Source of the DNA: Quisquiliibacterium sp.
Lineage (GTDB): Bacteria; Pseudomonadota; Gammaproteobacteria; Burkholderiales; Burkholderiaceae_E
Length of the DNA stretch: 14,379 nt
NCBI GenBank assembly: GCA_023257915.1
Contig: JALRBB010000561.1
Coordinates: 1 to 14,379 of the forward strand
Direction of reading: 5' to 3'
Shown here: piece after piece, positions 7,263 through 13,076 of the stretch
How the letters are laid out: every line of letters begins with the position of its first letter
How positions within the stretch are numbered: the stretch's first letter is position 1
Made by a program: the position numbers and the translations under genes
Notes under the pieces: generated by a model
What the model was told of the DNA's origin: nothing
Seen by the model: only the letters and a program-made list of their open reading frames with translations
Database searches by the model: none

Positions 7263-8222
7263 ATGAAAGCCAATCGCATCCTGGTCGTCGGCGGAGCCGG
7301 CTTCGTCGGCCAACACCTTGTCGCGCGCCTGTCGGCGCAAAATCGCCGCGTCACCGTTCCGGTTCGCCGGCTCGAACGTGCCCGTCACCTGTTGCCGCTG
7401 CCCACGGTCCATGTGCTGCCCGCCGATATCGCCGACGACGCGGTGCTCGACGCGCTGATCTCCAAATGCGACGCGGTGATCAACCTGGTCGGCATCCTGC
7501 ATGATGGCTACGGCGAGCCCTATGGTGCGGCTTTCGCCAACGCGCATGTCGAACTGCCACGCCGACTTGTCAGCGCTTGCGAGCGCCACGGCGTACGCAG
7601 GCTGATCCATGTGTCGGCGCTCGGAGTGCCCGACCAAGGCGCCGGCGACGCGCCATCGATGTATCTGCGCTCGAAGGCCGACGGCGAGCAGGTCATCCGC
7701 GACAGCCAACTCGACTGGACGATTCTGCGTCCGTCGGTTGTGTTCGGCCCGGAAGACGGGTTCATGAACATGTTTGCCACGATGCAGCAATTCCTGCCGG
7801 TGATTCCGCTGGCACGAGCAGGCACCCGCTTTCAGCCGGTGTACGTCGGCGACCTGGCCCAGGCCATCGTCAATGCGCTCGACAAGCCAGGCTGCTTTGG
7901 CAAGACCTATGAGCTGGCCGGCCCGCAAGTGTTCACGCTGGAGGAACTGGTCCGCCTGGCGGGGCAGTGGAGCGGCGCTGCGCGGCCTGTCTGGGCCTTG
8001 CCGTTCACGCTGGGGCAACTGCAGGCTTCGCTGCTAGGCGCACTGCCCGGCCCTAAACTGATGACACGGGACAACTTCGATTCGATGAGCGTCGACAATG
8101 TCGCCAGCGGTCCGATCGCTCCGGAACTGGGCATCAACCCCACGCCGCTTGCCAGCGTCGCACCGGCCTATCTGAAACGGGGCTCGCGCTTTAACGCCGA
8201 ACGCACCCGCGCGCATCGCTGA
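7263..8222 (+). CDS. NAD(P)-dependent atypical SDR, NDUFA9-like epimerase/dehydratase family
   Basis: A 319-residue Rossmann-fold protein of the extended/atypical short-chain dehydrogenase group often labelled complex I NDUFA9 subunit family. It has the dinucleotide motif GGAGFVG (10-16), NLVGIL (74-79), HVSALG (116-121), a Tyr-x-x-x-Lys pair in MYLRSK (Y134, K138), LRPSVVFGPEDG (155-166) and FQPVYVGDLAQAI, all typical of this family. In mitochondria NDUFA9 is an accessory complex I subunit; the bacterial homologues are not shown to be complex I parts, and the substrate here is unknown. No signal peptide or membrane segment is evident. No clear ribosome site lies just before ATG 7263. This gene commonly sits between slt and cca in betaproteobacteria, matching the order here. 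Confidence 0.88.
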   Translation: MKANRILVVGGAGFVGQHLVARLSAQNRRVTVPVRRLERARHLLPLPTVHVLPADIADDAVLDALISKCDAVINLVGILHDGYGEPYGAAFANAHVELPRRLVSACERHGVRRLIHVSALGVPDQGAGDAPSMYLRSKADGEQVIRDSQLDWTILRPSVVFGPEDGFMNMFATMQQFLPVIPLARAGTRFQPVYVGDLAQAIVNALDKPGCFGKTYELAGPQVFTLEELVRLAGQWSGAARPVWALPFTLGQLQASLLGALPGPKLMTRDNFDSMSVDNVASGPIAPELGINPTPLASVAPAYLKRGSRFNAERTRAHR

Positions 8223-8296
8223 CCCGCTCGCCCGGCCGCCATGCAACGCCCGCCGATGACCGAACACCAAGGCACGGTCGAGGCGTCGCAGTGACG

Positions 8297-9529
8297 ATGA
8301 AGTTCTATTGCGTCGGCGGCGCGATCCGCGACGAGTTGCTGGGCCTGCCGGTCAAGGATCGCGACTGGGTGGTCGTGGGCGGCACTCCCGAGGCGCTGGT
8401 CGAACGGGGCTTTCGGCCGGTCGGCAAGGATTTCCCGGTATTCCTGCATCCGCAAACCCGGGAGGAATACGCGCTGGCGCGTACCGAGCGCAAGGCGGGA
8501 CGCGGCTATCGCGGCTTCACGGTGCACTACGCGCCAGACGTCAGCCTGGAAGACGATCTGTGCCGCCGGGATCTGACCATCAACGCAATCGCGCGCGATG
8601 AACAGGGCTCGCTGATCGATCCGCACGGCGGGCTGCGCGATCTGAACGCACGGGTGCTGCGTCACGTCAGTGATGCGTTCTGCGAGGATCCGGTTCGCAT
8701 CCTGCGGGTCGCGCGATTCGCCGCCCGCTTCACCGAGTTCACCGTGGCGCCGCAAACCGCCGAACTGATGCGACGCATGGTCGCCGATGGCGAGGTCGAC
8801 CATCTGGTCCCCGAGCGAGTCTGGCAGGAACTGGCCAAGGGGTTGATGGAAGCTCGCCCGTCGCGGATGTTCGAGGTCTTGCGCGATTGCGCAGCGCTGG
8901 AGCGGATCCTGCCCGAACTGAACCGCCTATGGGGTGTATCGCAGTCCGCAGTCGATCATCCGGAGGTCGATGCCGGGGTGCACGCCATGATGGTCATCGA
9001 TCTGGCGGCCCGTGAACAGGCTGCGCTGGCGGTTCGCTTTGCCGCGCTCACACACGATCTGGGCAAAGGCGAGAGCGTCCACACCCCGACAGGCGGCGGA
9101 CCGGACACTCGCTTATTCGAAGGACACGAGGAGCGTTCGCAGCAACTGGTCGAGGCCTTGTGCACCAGGCTGCGGATCCCGGGCGAGGTGCGCGACATCG
9201 CCAGACTCACGGCCCGCGAACACGGGCTGATCCACAAGGCAGTGCAGCTTCCGGCCGCGGCTCTGGTGCAACTGCTGGAGAGGCTCGACGCGCTGCGCCG
9301 CCCCGCCCGCCTGGAACTGGTGCTTGCAGCGTGTTCGGCTGACTGGCGCGGCCGACTGGGCATGAGCGGACGTGATTACCCACCATCGGCCCGCCTGACA
9401 CTCGCGCAGCAGGCCGCTCGCTCAGTCGATGCCGGCAGCCTGGCAGCGATTGGCGGACATCCCGACGAGATCCGCGCGCGAATCCATCAGCATCGGGTTG
9501 CGGCGGTCAGCGCTGCGCTTGGCGACTGA
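8297..9529 (+). CDS. cca: Multifunctional CCA tRNA nucleotidyltransferase with HD phosphohydrolase domain
   Basis: A class II CCA-adding enzyme that builds and repairs the 3' CCA of tRNAs. From ATG 8297 the N terminus reads MKFYCVGGAIRDELLG, aligning residue for residue with E. coli Cca. The metal-binding D21 and D23 lie in VKDRDWVVVGG; DLCRRDLTINAIA and EDPVRILRVARFAARF follow. The C-terminal HD domain carries the H253-D254 pair in LTHDLGKG, predicting 2',3'-cyclic phosphodiesterase/phosphatase activity. About 410 residues, as in E. coli. A GTG at 8291 (MTMKFY...) is an alternative start: GAGG at 8280-8283 is 7 bases before the GTG but 13 before the ATG, and that GTG overlaps the stop of a tiny upstream ORF. 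I chose ATG by homology. Its stop faces that of the DUF2905 gene with one base between. Confidence 0.95.
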   Translation: MKFYCVGGAIRDELLGLPVKDRDWVVVGGTPEALVERGFRPVGKDFPVFLHPQTREEYALARTERKAGRGYRGFTVHYAPDVSLEDDLCRRDLTINAIARDEQGSLIDPHGGLRDLNARVLRHVSDAFCEDPVRILRVARFAARFTEFTVAPQTAELMRRMVADGEVDHLVPERVWQELAKGLMEARPSRMFEVLRDCAALERILPELNRLWGVSQSAVDHPEVDAGVHAMMVIDLAAREQAALAVRFAALTHDLGKGESVHTPTGGGPDTRLFEGHEERSQQLVEALCTRLRIPGEVRDIARLTAREHGLIHKAVQLPAAALVQLLERLDALRRPARLELVLAACSADWRGRLGMSGRDYPPSARLTLAQQAARSVDAGSLAAIGGHPDEIRARIHQHRVAAVSAALGD

Positions 9530-9530
9530 C

Positions 9531-9725
9531 TCAGAGCAGCCGGCCGATCAGCGCCGCGATCATCGACAGCACCAGCGTCGATCCGATCGGCAAAAACCAC
9601 TCACGCCGGAACAGCCGGAAATTCAGATCCCCTGGCAGGCGACCGATCCCGAAACGCGACAGCAGCGGCCCCAGGCCCGAGAAAATCACCAGCGCCAGCA
9701 CCGTCACGATCAGCCACTTCAGCAT
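9531..9725 (-). CDS. DUF2905 family small membrane protein
   Basis: A 64-residue protein with two predicted membrane helices (about residues 3-22 and 44-62) joined by a short basic loop containing GIGRLPGDLNF, the recognisable motif of DUF2905 proteins. The function is unknown. The frame stays open to 9863, but the extra N terminus is antisense-like, Arg/Ser-rich sequence within the methyltransferase gene. ATG 9725 is preceded by GAGGG that overlaps the TGA of the upstream methyltransferase gene (TGAGGGCGCGATG on the minus strand), so its translation is probably coupled to that gene. It is the second gene of a two-gene leftward unit and ends one base from the cca stop. Confidence 0.85.
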   Translation of the reverse strand: MLKWLIVTVLALVIFSGLGPLLSRFGIGRLPGDLNFRLFRREWFLPIGSTLVLSMIAALIGRLL

Positions 9726-9732
9726 CGCGCCC

Positions 9733-10914
9733 TCACAATCCGTCGCGACGATCGCCGCGCGCGAAACCGATCGCATCGTCCTCGACGCCGCGTCCAAACG
9801 CGATCGCCTTGAACAGTTCACCCATTTCGGTCTCCGACAGCAAACGCTTGGCAGCCTGCGCATTGGGCAGATAGTCAGCGAGCTGCTCTGGTGAAATCGC
9901 CGCGAGCCTGTCGAGCAGGCCGAGATTCATTAGCAGGCGGGCTTGCGAGCAATAACCCAGGCAATCAAGCCCGCCGCGCGATGCGGCCAGGGCGAGCGCC
10001 GTGAAATCGACATGCGCGGTGATGTCCTGAAGCCCTGGCCACAGAAACGGGTCAGCATGCGCGAAATGCCGGTAGTGGCACATCAGCGTGCCGGATGCAC
10101 GCTGAGGATGCCAAAACTCATGGCGCGGAAAGCCGTAATCGAGCAAGAGCACCGCGCCGTTCACCAGACGCGAAGCAAGCTCGCAGATCCAGGCCTGCGC
10201 CTGGGCGCCGAACTCCGACACGTAATCCTGCGGCCAGTCCTCGCGTGGACCCCAGAGCTCGGCAAGCAGCGGTTCGAGCTGCGCTGCGAAGTCGGCATCG
10301 GCGCGACGGTCATCGAATGCGAACCCATCGTCATCCATGCGCACGCCGCGCTCGAGCAATTGCGGGCCCGCAACCCGGAACAGCCGCACCGGCATCGCAT
10401 CGATCAGTTCATTGCCGATGACCACGCCCTCGATCCGATCCGGCCAGCGGTCCAGCCAGCGCACCCGCGCCGCCAGACTGCCCCCCAGCGCACGGATCGC
10501 CTGCTGCTGGCGCTCGCGCAACTCGCCGGAGAGCTCGACGATCCAATACTCGCAATCGGTGCATCCTTGGCGCTCGAGTTCGCCGAGCAACTGCACCGCC
10601 AGCTCGCCACCGCCCGCACCAAATTCGAGGATGCGAGCCGGCAAAGTCTCGAACCATTGCAGGCACTGGCTTGCCAGACAATGCCCGAACAGCGGCGAGA
10701 TTTGTGGCGCGGTGACGAAATCGCCGGCGCGACCGAACTTGCGTGCGCCCCCCGAGTAGTAGCCCAGTCCGGGCTCATAGAGCGCCAGACGCATGTATTC
10801 ATCAAAGCCGATCCACCCGCCCGCAGCCAGGATCCGTTCGCGAATTCGCTGCTGCAGCGTGTCGCTGGCTTGCCTGGCGTCAGGCTCGGGAACCGGAAGG
10901 TCGGAAGATCGCAT
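9733..10914 (-). CDS. Class I SAM-dependent methyltransferase, MidA/NDUFAF7 (DUF185) family
   Basis: A 393-residue methyltransferase. Family features in order: the N-terminal YEPGLGYYSG (46-55), GDFVTAPQISPLFG (64-77), SAM-binding motif I ILEFGAGGGELA (95-106), acidic YWIVELSGELRERQQ, GNELIDAMPVRLF (167-179), then LLLDYGFPRHEF and the HYRHFAHADPF/DITAHVDFTALA block. The eukaryotic homologue NDUFAF7 (MidA) dimethylates an arginine of the complex I NDUFS2 subunit; the substrate of the bacterial version is not established. The frame is open to 11583, but that extension is antisense to the pteridine reductase. ATG 10914 fits the family start. It has no obvious ribosome site, and a TACAAT lies 7 bases upstream. 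It is divergent from the pteridine reductase gene, 42 bp apart, and followed by the DUF2905 gene. Confidence 0.9.
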   Translation of the reverse strand: MRSSDLPVPEPDARQASDTLQQRIRERILAAGGWIGFDEYMRLALYEPGLGYYSGGARKFGRAGDFVTAPQISPLFGHCLASQCLQWFETLPARILEFGAGGGELAVQLLGELERQGCTDCEYWIVELSGELRERQQQAIRALGGSLAARVRWLDRWPDRIEGVVIGNELIDAMPVRLFRVAGPQLLERGVRMDDDGFAFDDRRADADFAAQLEPLLAELWGPREDWPQDYVSEFGAQAQAWICELASRLVNGAVLLLDYGFPRHEFWHPQRASGTLMCHYRHFAHADPFLWPGLQDITAHVDFTALALAASRGGLDCLGYCSQARLLMNLGLLDRLAAISPEQLADYLPNAQAAKRLLSETEMGELFKAIAFGRGVEDDAIGFARGDRRDGL

Positions 10915-10921
10915 TGGCAGG

Positions 10922-10927
10922 ATTGTA
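10922..10927 (-). promoter_or_regulatory. Possible -10 box (TACAAT) for the MidA-like methyltransferase gene
   Basis: ATTGTA on the plus strand is TACAAT on the minus strand, differing from TATAAT at one position, 7 bases before the methyltransferase ATG (10914). If it is the -10, transcription would start at about the A of the ATG, giving a leaderless message, consistent with no Shine-Dalgarno being visible. No good -35 is seen at 16-18 bases. Confidence 0.35.
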
Positions 10928-10939
10928 GAAGCAAGCGGG

Positions 10940-10945
10940 TAAAAT
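10940..10945 (+). promoter_or_regulatory. Possible -10 box (TAAAAT) for the folM-folB-ttcA-ubiB unit
   Basis: GGGTAAAATCGCGG lies 11 bases before ATG 10957. A TTGGCA (10914-10919) matches the -35 consensus at 5 of 6 positions, but with a 20-base spacer. The predicted transcript would have a leader of only about 5 bases and no Shine-Dalgarno. It lies in the 42-bp gap shared with the divergent methyltransferase gene, whose own -10 candidate is 12 bases to the left. Confidence 0.45.
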
Positions 10946-10956
10946 CGCGGCTCGTC

Positions 10957-11769
10957 ATGAGTCATCACAGCCCAGAACCTCGCCCCGTGATCCGCACCGT
11001 CCTTGTGACCGGCGCGGCGCGTCGGCTCGGGCGCGAGATCGCACTCGGGTTCGCACGCCAGGGCTGGGACGTCGCGGTGCACTACCGTGAATCGCTGGCC
11101 GAGGCCGAGCAAACCGTCGCGCAGATCGCTGAGCTCGGCCAACGCGCGGTCGCGGTGCATGCCGACCTTGCCAGCGAGCCGCAAGTGGACGCGATGTTCG
11201 ATGCCGCCTGGAGCGCGCTTGGCGGGCTCGGCTGCGTGGTCAACAATGCGTCGCGCTTCGCCTTTGATCGTCCGGAGTCCTTTGCCTACCCGACGCTCAC
11301 CGAGCATCTTGGTCCGAATCTGGCAGCGCCACTGCTGCTGGCTCGCCGCCTGCATGAACGACTCGCCGAGGATGCACGCGGTGTCGTCATCAACCTGCTC
11401 GATCAGAAGCTCGACAACCTGAACCCGGATTTCTTCTCGTACACACTGACCAAGTCTGCGCTGCAGGCCGCCACGACGATGATGGCGATGGCGTTCGCGC
11501 CGCGACTGCGCGTGGCGGCAGTCTCGCCGGGAATCACGCTGGTCTCTGGCGATCAGACCGATGAAGGATTCGAGAGCGCGCACCGGATGACGCCGCTTGG
11601 CCGCTCATCGCTGCCTGCTGACATCGTCGATGCGGTCCTTTACCTGGCCACTGCACGGGCAGTGACCGGAGTGAACCTGATCGTCGATGGCGGCCAGCAT
11701 CTGCTGCCGCTAGAGCGCGACGTGATGTACCTGTCCGATGAACAGCAACAGGCCGGAGCCGGCAATTGA
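10957..11769 (+). CDS. folM: Pteridine reductase-type SDR (FolM / PTR1-like)
   Basis: A 270-residue short-chain dehydrogenase/reductase with the pteridine reductase variant of the cofactor motif: TGAARRLG (18-25), i.e. TGx3RxG with Arg where classical SDRs have Gly. VVNNASRF (94-101), Asp149 in INLLDQ, and Y162/K166 in SYTLTKSAL complete the catalytic set; VSPGITL and the C-terminal LIVDGGQHL are also typical. FolM of E. coli is a dihydromonapterin reductase with weak dihydrofolate reductase activity, and PTR1 reduces biopterin and folate. ATG 10957 is chosen because the frame upstream to 9943 is only antisense to the methyltransferase gene. The stop overlaps the TTG start of the aldolase gene (TTGA), so the two pterin enzymes are co-translated. 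The exact substrate (pterin or dihydrofolate) is inferred. Confidence 0.86.
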   Translation: MSHHSPEPRPVIRTVLVTGAARRLGREIALGFARQGWDVAVHYRESLAEAEQTVAQIAELGQRAVAVHADLASEPQVDAMFDAAWSALGGLGCVVNNASRFAFDRPESFAYPTLTEHLGPNLAAPLLLARRLHERLAEDARGVVINLLDQKLDNLNPDFFSYTLTKSALQAATTMMAMAFAPRLRVAAVSPGITLVSGDQTDEGFESAHRMTPLGRSSLPADIVDAVLYLATARAVTGVNLIVDGGQHLLPLERDVMYLSDEQQQAGAGN

Positions 11770-12155
11770 GTGAGCTTCTAGACCCGCGACTCGGCAACTG
11801 CCGGCGCATCTTCCTGCACGACTTTTCGCTGCAGGTCTCCATCGGGTTTCACGACTACGAACTCACCGCTCCACAACGGGTGCTGATCAACGTCGACCTG
11901 TTCGTGCCGATCGCATCATCAACCTCCCAGTCAGACCAGGTGCAAGAGGTGGTCGATTACGACTATGTGCGCCAGGGCATCATCGACTGGGCGGGTTCTC
12001 GTCACTTCAATCTGCAGGAAACGCTGCTCGACGGCATTGTCGAGATCTGCTTCGGCCAGCCTGCGGTCCATGCGGTGCGTGCCAGCACCCAGAAGCCGGA
12101 TGTGTATCCGGACTGCCGTACGGTCGGCATCGAAGTGTTCAGGTTTCGCCCATGA
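11766..12155 (+). CDS. folB: Dihydroneopterin aldolase (FolB/FolX family)
   Basis: A 129-residue tunnel-fold pterin enzyme. FolB cleaves 7,8-dihydroneopterin to 6-hydroxymethyl-dihydropterin in folate synthesis; the related FolX epimerises dihydroneopterin triphosphate. Visible features are [17 protein letters not shown] (E32 likely pterin-anchoring), [22 protein letters not shown] (65-72), [16 protein letters not shown], and [11 protein letters not shown] with the likely catalytic K110. The start is TTG at 11766, overlapping the folM TGA; GGAG at 11755-11758 sits 7 bases upstream, and no better ATG/GTG lies in frame. It overlaps ttcA by ATGA at 12152-12155. The coupling to FolM leaves open whether it serves folate (FolB) or tetrahydromonapterin (FolX) synthesis. 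Confidence 0.86.
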   Translation: MSELLDPRLGNCRRIFLHDFSLQVSIGFHDYELTAPQRVLINVDLFVPIASSTSQSDQVQEVVDYDYVRQGIIDWAGSRHFNLQETLLDGIVEICFGQPAVHAVRASTQKPDVYPDCRTVGIEVFRFRP

Positions 12156-13057
12156 AACCGGAAAAACTTGCCTACGAACGCAACAAGCTGCACAAGCGCT
12201 TGCTGCGTCAGACAGGACAGGCGATCGCCGACTTTTCGATGATCGGAGCCGGCGATCGCGTGATGGTCTGCCTGTCGGGAGGCAAGGACAGCTACGGGTT
12301 GCTCGACCTGCTGCTGACGCTGCGCGAACGCGCCCCGATCGACTTCGAGATCATTGCAGTCAACCTCGACCAGAAACAACCAGGCTTTCCCGAGCATGTG
12401 CTGCCGGCCTACCTGCGCCAGCTCAACGTGCCGTTCCGCATCGAGGAGCAGGACACCTATGCGATCGTCAAGCGGGTGATCCCCGAGGGGCGCACGATGT
12501 GTTCGCTGTGCTCCAGGCTGCGACGCGGCATCCTGTACCGGGTTGCCGACGAACTGGGTGCCACGCGCATCGCGCTGGGCCATCATCGCGACGACATCCT
12601 GGAGACCTTCTTTCTGAACATGTTCTTTGGCGGCAAGCTCAAGTCGATGCCACCGAAGCTGGTCTCGGACGACGGTCGGCATGTGGTGATCCGGCCGCTG
12701 GCCTATGTGAAGGAGGCCGATCTGGCCGCCTACGCGGACTGGCGCGAGTTTCCGATCATCCCGTGCACGCTGTGTGGCTCGCAGGCAAACCTGAAGCGCC
12801 AGGAAGTCAAGCTGCTGATGCGCGAATGGGAAAAGCGCTTCCCCGGCAGGGTTGAGAACATTTTTTCGTCGCTGACCCGGGTGACGCCGTCGCATCTGCT
12901 CGATCGCGCGCTGCATGACTTTGCCTCGATCGAACCCACCGGTCAGCCGGAGCCCGATGGTGACGTCGGCTTTGACCCGGATCCGCTTGTCGAGGCGCCG
13001 AGCTCTGGTCAGACTGTGATCGAGTTCCCCGCGCTGCGCCGGATCGAGCAGGACTGA
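12152..13057 (+). CDS. ttcA: tRNA 2-thiocytidine(32) synthetase TtcA
   Basis: A 301-residue ATP-dependent, Fe-S-containing enzyme that thiolates C32 in the anticodon loop of certain tRNAs. The PP-loop SGGKDS (42-47) is intact, followed by the central CxxC (C117, C120 in [13 protein letters not shown]) and the second cysteine pair C205/C208 in [10 protein letters not shown]. The first pair and C208 correspond to the cysteines that hold the 4Fe-4S cluster in E. coli Ttc[18 protein letters not shown] and LKSMPPKL are also characteristic. ATG 12152 overlaps the folB stop. The last 45 or so residues after HDFASI are acidic/Pro-rich and look like an ordinary variable tail. The ubiB gene starts 19 bp downstream. 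Confidence 0.96.
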   Translation: MKPEKLAYERNKLHKRLLRQTGQAIADFSMIGAGDRVMVCLSGGKDSYGLLDLLLTLRERAPIDFEIIAVNLDQKQPGFPEHVLPAYLRQLNVPFRIEEQDTYAIVKRVIPEGRTMCSLCSRLRRGILYRVADELGATRIALGHHRDDILETFFLNMFFGGKLKSMPPKLVSDDGRHVVIRPLAYVKEADLAAYADWREFPIIPCTLCGSQANLKRQEVKLLMREWEKRFPGRVENIFSSLTRVTPSHLLDRALHDFASIEPTGQPEPDGDVGFDPDPLVEAPSSGQTVIEFPALRRIEQD

Positions 13058-13076
13058 GCGGACAGCCCGACCTGCC

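Noticed and set aside
7026..8018. 330-codon leftward frame opposite the SDR gene
   Set aside because: It spans the end of slt and most of the SDR gene with no domain signature; a GC-skew artefact.
9726..9863. 46-codon N-terminal extension of the DUF2905 protein
   Set aside because: The extension lies within the methyltransferase gene and is Arg/Ser-rich; ATG 9725 has a GAGGG ribosome site and gives the family's normal short length.
10915..11583. Upstream extension of the leftward methyltransferase frame
   Set aside because: It is antisense to the pteridine reductase gene and lacks family similarity; the family N terminus starts near ATG 10914.
9943..11769. 608-codon rightward frame starting inside the methyltransferase gene
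   Set aside because: Only the part from ATG 10957 encodes a recognisable protein (the pteridine reductase). The first 338 codons are antisense to the methyltransferase and low-complexity Arg/Ala/Pro-rich, as expected of an opposite-strand frame in high-GC DNA.
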